From assembly GCA_000697055.1 (NCBI GenBank), contig JNDT01002378.1, forward strand, positions 62,001 to 126,000: 64,000 bases of DNA, written 5' to 3'. The stretch comes from Saksenaea vasiformis B4078. Taxonomy: Eukaryota > Mucoromycota > Mucoromycetes > Mucorales > Saksenaeaceae. A model generated the notes under the pieces. The model did no database searches and was not told the DNA's origin. It saw only the letters and a list, made by a program, of their open reading frames with translations. The position numbers were made by a program, and so were the translations under genes. Of the stretch, positions 59,434-64,000 are shown piece by piece; within the stretch, counting starts at the first letter, position 1, and each line of letters begins with the position of its first letter.

Positions 59434-61131
59434 CCTTTCTAAGGATAATTAAAAATTAAAAGGAAAAGAGGGAAAAAAGGAAGAAAGTGGAAGAAGGTAG
59501 ACTTCCTCCGAAACAATGGAGATGGAGAGCCTTGTTTAAAAAAAAAAAAAAAAGGACGCCTTTGATTCCGTCGCCTGATGCTATGGCAACGGGAAAACAA
59601 AAATGCCGATGCCGATCTTCTTATTATCACCTGCTGTTTCTTGCTACATAACAAGTTGATCTGTTCTTGTTCATAATTCTTTTTTTTTGTCGAAATTATT
59701 CCTCTTCTGGGTTGGATTGCGCAATATTTGACGAACAATCTTTCCAGGAAAATTTTCTGGAGTTACACTAGCAGCGGGCACTTCGGAGAGGCTTGCAACG
59801 CGCTACTTGATCCGCTAAGATATTTTTCGGATTTCTGAGTGCGTTTCGTCTGAGCGGGGGTTATCCTAATTCCGGATCATGTAGGTTAAAGCAAACGCTC
59901 TTCATTTACTGGTACATATTTCGTACGCAAATGACAATACAATCAGCAATAACAACAGGACGATTCAAGCTAACGGGGGAAAAAGTTTTACATTGGATGT
60001 GTGTGAGAAGTGTAACGTGGTTGCACCGGGAAATTTTCAATCTCAGCACGGTGATACGTGGTTACTTTTCTTTTTTTTTTTTGCTGATGAAATGCCAAGC
60101 AAACCCAGTTTCACTTTTCACTTGAAAAGGATCCGATACACAATGTTATTGACATAAATAATATCACCATTATGGACGTAACATTAGTACCAATGCGATC
60201 AACCGGTGTCTCGTGTTTGTTGATGTAGCCAAACATGTGCCTATTTATCACGATTCATCGCTGCTTATACCATTGCGATTTCTGTGCCAAAGCTTTTCAA
60301 GTTGATTTAGATATAATGATGTAAAGATATCTATGAGTAACAGAGGGACTGTCGTACATTACTTGTGTTGTCCTACTTCATTGATAACCTTAGCCTCCAC
60401 GTTTGCGAGTAAGATGCCGATCGAGCCTATGTAGTATCGTCACTGGCTGTAAGCTAGACTGTACATATTACTCCCACTCAAATAATGCAGTCAGCAGACA
60501 TCGATGTCGATCCAGATTAGGATTCACCTATACCATATGTTTATTAGAACTTAAAACGTGGAAATCATGCTGGCATTTGTTTCATGGTCTCTGCTGAAAG
60601 TGCCGTGGCTCCTGAATTTTGACGGAGGATAGTCATATTTCCTCAGCTGCTGGACGTTTTGCACAAGTTGCTCATATATGTACTTGTGCACTGTTTCACA
60701 GGTCAATCGCGACACGACATACGTAGAGGTGTTTAATGAAGAGCAATGCGAAGCATTAGCGAGAGGTTGTACATGTGAAGAGAAAGCCAGCAATCATGCG
60801 CTTGACATCGCTATCATCACATTTCTATCCTCAAATCCTAGAAATTGGATAACATTCGAATGGCTGCTGATATGTCTGAATAAAAAAAAAATTATCAATG
60901 TCATTAATCTATCAAGTCTTCTGAAAAAAAAAGCAACTACATTGTCGCAAACTTCTGCGTTTCCTGATGCGACGAAGAGAGTAAATTCAACTTCATGCTT
61001 GAAAGGACAGGAATCAGGCATGGGCCCTTTGGACCGTTTCATTTGCGAATTTCATCGAGCAAATTTCTGATTGCCCTACGTTACTGCTACTACGTCCACA
61101 ACGGCCTGATCGCGGCAGAAGCATTTGGATC
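59434..61131. other. Intergenic region
   Basis: 1.7 kb. A-rich tract at 59538-59553 and T-rich tract near 59679-59687 next to the DHA2 promoter. No gene was recognised; the open frame near 60678-61070 crosses A8/A9 runs and overlaps an equally long frame on the other strand. Confidence 0.55.
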
Positions 61132-62989
61132 TTAATTTATTGATTTAAAGTGAAAAGTGATTAGCGATTGTTTTTGCTTTCGATGACATTGTGTATGCAG
61201 AGTCTCGCTTAATAACCGCAGCTCATTTTTTAATTCTTCATGCTTACGGTCATCAAGGAAAGAAATAACGTTGTTTATGCGACGAAGCTTCTCTTCTGTA
61301 GATAATGTTACGTCGCGTGGTGGCTCCACATTGTCTATTTTTTCACTCTCTTCTGCTTCTGGGCGATCTTCCAAGTCTTCTTCCAAACTTCCTTCCAAGT
61401 TCTCTTCCAAATTGTCTTCGATGTTCTCTTCCAGGCTTTTTTCCATGATTGCATCGATAATGTCATCTTCACTTTGAGGCCGAACGATTTTTTGTTCCTC
61501 CAGAGGCTCTACATCCACAACGACATTTTCAACATCATCCGTACCACAGATCCCCCGCAGGTGTTCTTTGAGCTGTTCCTGAATGGTGCTATATTCATCA
61601 TGTTCTGAGATATTTTCTTCGTGTTCAGCTTCAACAAGGCCGGCCCTACGCCAACCGTTACAAATTGTCTCTTTACTGATTCTGCTAAGGGCGCCTTTTA
61701 TCCAGTCCATTGCGCAAAGCTGATTGACGCGGAATGTCTCCTCTGTTAGGTCTATCCCCTGTGCCTTCGAGGTCATAACATTAAGTGCTCGTTCGTATTG
61801 TAAGTTTCTAATTAAAAACAAACAAATAAAATAAATTGATTTGTCTTCTTGAATATCTATCTCACAGTACCGATAATGTGCCTTGAACGTTCGTATTACG
61901 CCTGCGTCCAACGGTTGCGTTGTTGTATTTTGGTTTGGTGGCAGATACAGCAATTCGATATTCGTTGGTTTGTAATCACAACGATGGCCCATGAAATTGT
62001 CAAGTAACAAAAGTACATGACGATCTTCCGATCGCATAGCGTCGTCAAACTGCATCAGGTACATTCTGAAAATATCGGATGTCATCCACGCAGCCTTGTT
62101 GAAGAAATACTGATGGAATCCCTGGCGAGAAGCTGTAGCCATTGATTAATACCTCTTCTTTCCTAAAAAAACAAAAAAAAAAGACCAAAGTAGAGGCAGC
62201 TTACCCGAATTTTTATTGAAACACTTAGGGCCTTCAGCTTTCCCAACAATAAGTGGATGCCTGACGTCGCTTCCATCGCTGTTGACGGTGATGACTACTG
62301 CTAACCTTGACTTATCAGCTTTGTCACCGAAGATTGGACCACTCGAAATTGCTGCAGCAGGATAGTTGTAATACAAGGCGGTCTCACCCACATTGTATAC
62401 ATCAACAGGGGCATAGGATGCAATTTTTGACTTAATCAGTTCAATGGGGGGGTCTGCATCCACATCTCCTGCTTCAACATGGAGTTTGTGTATTCCTAGA
62501 CCGTATCGTTTCTGGAATCGGTGCTGCCAACCATTGGAGAACTTAATTCGTTTTTCCTCTGGGATTTGTAATCTATCTGCTACTCTTTGTCCTGCCTTCC
62601 TTATCATGTCCCACTTTACTCGAAGGTTGGTCTTCTCTGCGGCTTGAATCCATAGCATCAGCATTGCTTCCAATTGCTGCATTATGAAATGAGTTACATG
62701 TTACGATAGCCATCAACATTACCGAATGACTGGTACAGCGCTTCCGCTTATGCCATGTAAGTACATGATCTTCATTATCTTCTCTTGCACGCTTCAAGAT
62801 TTTCGAAATCGTTGTAGTGTTAGGAAATTTAGCCAACTTGAATTCTTCCTTGGTCCAAGTTGCTAATTCTCTGTTCGTAAGCCTTGGATTCTCTTGTTTC
62901 TTGGTGAAGATTTGCGATCGTTGCGCAAGCGTCAAGGAGACGTTTTCTCTTGGCATTTTACTGGACTGGATCTCTTTATCTTTGTCCAT
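61132..62989 (-). CDS. Pogo/Tigger-type DDE transposase lacking the first catalytic Asp
   Basis: Four exons: 62723-62989, 62205-62676, 61871-62132 and 61132-61807; 558 residues with consistent phases. The N-terminal helix-turn-helix (LTLAQRSQIFTKKQENPRLT) and a second CENP-B-like DNA-binding domain (QLEAMLMLWIQAAEKTNLRV through KRIKFSNGWQHRFQKRYGL) are clear. The DDE domain holds VYNVGETALYY, where the family has a DET motif, so the first catalytic Asp is Gly (codon 62386-62388). It then has HVLLLLDNFMGHR with the second Asp, and LPPNQNTTTQPLDAGVI with the third. The C-terminal part carries an acidic LEENIEDNLEENLEGSLEED repeat and a basic end. Transposition should be blocked. The intact frame leaves open either recent decay or retention as a DNA-binding protein, as with CENP-B. 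Terminal inverted repeats were not found. Confidence 0.85.
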
Positions 62990-63463
62990 AACGATCAGAT
63001 CAGATATAGTGCAATGACTCCGTTCACAGTGAGTACCATATCTGGGGAGTATTACTCAAATGGAAGGTTGTGCTACCCAACATCCTCGAATGATTCGCTG
63101 TTTTCCCCCCGTTAATTTCAGCCCCGCATATCTTCACCTTGGTGCTGGCACTGAGGCGTTGGAACCAGAGGGAAAATATACGGTGGCTTTTTTCGCTCTT
63201 GCATCAGTAAGAGTCAGCTACCTAATTGAAAGAAAATGACCAAGATTCCATCATAACATTGCAATAATCATGCGCTTGAAGGAGGTTCTGATTTTTCTCG
63301 TCTAACGCGATAGAAAACACAGGACATTGAATGACGTTTGCATCAAATACTGTTTATTGAATCATTCTTTACTCTACTCTAAGTAAATTTTGCATCTCTG
63401 AAGGGTCAATTTTGCGTTAAAGAAGAATGGGAATAGCTACTGACACTCAGTGTCCGCCTTTTA
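62990..63463. other. Intergenic region right of the pogo gene
   Basis: Holds the 5' flank of the transposase gene, a C-rich patch near 63105-63111 and dispersed repeat B copy 2 (63351-63427). No gene seen. Confidence 0.5.
63351..63427. repeat. Dispersed repeat B, copy 2
   Basis: Partner of 47921-47996, same orientation. It ends 36 bp before the inverted-repeat element that starts at 63464. Confidence 0.65.
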
Positions 63464-63970
63464 GGGACACTCATGTAGCGTAATTTGGAGGACTGTTAGA
63501 TAGATAGCTTAGAATTCTCTCATGAAATCCCACCGTATGCTAATACCAACGAGTGTTCGAGTCTCTGTGGATTGACTGTTTAGGCTTAGATAGATGAACG
63601 GAATGATATTTACCTGTAGGCTCTCGATGAGGGCTTAACTCATGGATACGCAGCTCATAGGAATTCATCTTATCACTGTGGGAAAGGCGTTCCCGACAAT
63701 TCACCTGTTTTTGTCATTTTCAGGTAGATAGTCGTTAGAGCGTAGCACATTACTGCCAAGTATGTCTTGAAGCTTACACAATGATTCCGACTATCTACCT
63801 GAAAATGACAAAAAAACAGGTGAAATATCGGTACCTTTTCCCCATAGTGTATGAACGCTAGCTTCGGAGGTACCCCACGATTTGGCTCTTATTTGAGCAC
63901 GGCTATGCTTGTATCAAATTCAGTAAAATGCTTGTCCAGCTGCCGGCAAAAACGCATTACATGAGTGTCC
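63464..63970. mobile_element. 507-bp non-coding inverted-repeat element (MITE-like)
   Basis: Left end GGGACACTCATGTAGCG and right end CATTACATGAGTGTCC form imperfect inverted repeats of about 16 bp, flanked by TA (63462-63463 and 63971-63972), the duplication made by Tc1/mariner elements. No open frame of transposase type lies inside. The centre contains a long hairpin (63700-63824). Confidence 0.6.
63700..63824. repeat. Long hairpin: 35-bp inverted arms, 53-base spacer
   Basis: Left arm 63700-63734 and right arm 63788-63824 are complementary over about 35 bases (core ACCTG...CATTTTCAGGTAGATAGTCG). The only difference is two extra A residues in the right arm. It is nested in the 507-bp element. 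Confidence 0.85.
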
Positions 63971-64000
63971 TAAGCGGTAGAATCTGATTGTCCAAGAACA

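Noticed and set aside
62133..62204. In-frame TAA in the pogo transposase
   Set aside because: It lies in an intron if the acceptor ACAG|CTTCTC (exon from 62132) is used, which also gives a better family match.

Overview
The window reads as nuclear DNA of a filamentous fungus, most likely an early-diverging one of the Mucoromycota/Mucorales type. This is inferred from three things: genes cut by many short introns (about 45-90 nt, GTAAGT-like donors, CTAAC/CTAAT branch sites), long A/T homopolymers between genes, and the gene families present. No gene was searched against a database, and every exon chain below was built by eye. For the chains marked as summed, exon lengths add up to a multiple of three with matching phases.

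Layout. 0-2.4 kb: 5' part of a minus-strand CAP-Gly microtubule plus-end protein, cut by the window edge. 2.4-8.7 kb: gene-poor. 8.7-11.4 kb: a small gene with a PNRC/Edc-like decapping motif, ribosomal protein uS3, and an unrecognised small gene. 14.8-18.7 kb: a coactosin-type ADF-H protein with a coiled coil and a PH domain, then a metacaspase. 22-48 kb: a transporter-rich block holding an ACS-family MFS permease, two inverted ABCC (MRP/Ybt1-like) paralogues around a Gfo/Idh/MocA oxidoreductase, a GH47 alpha-mannosidase, a sugar-porter MFS gene and a peroxisomal ABCD half-transporter. 49-54 kb: a C2H2 zinc-finger gene broken by a 102-bp MITE, and a decayed CACTA/EnSpm (Tnp2-type) transposase with four tandem repeats next to it. 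54.4-59.4 kb: ribosomal protein eL34, eIF3f and a DHA2 drug:H+ antiporter. 61-64 kb: a pogo/Tigger-type transposase lacking its first catalytic Asp, then a 507-bp inverted-repeat element with a nested hairpin.

How the genes relate. uS3, eL34 and eIF3f serve translation, and the PNRC-motif protein would act in mRNA decapping. The 22-48 kb block handles solute and xenobiotic transport, with an oxidoreductase between two ABCC pumps. No co-regulation can be shown from sequence alone. The strongest observations are a 5-nt microexon in the sugar porter, synonymous-site conservation between the ABCC paralogues that suggests gene conversion, the ADF-H/coiled-coil/PH architecture, and the MITE insertion whose removal restores an open frame.
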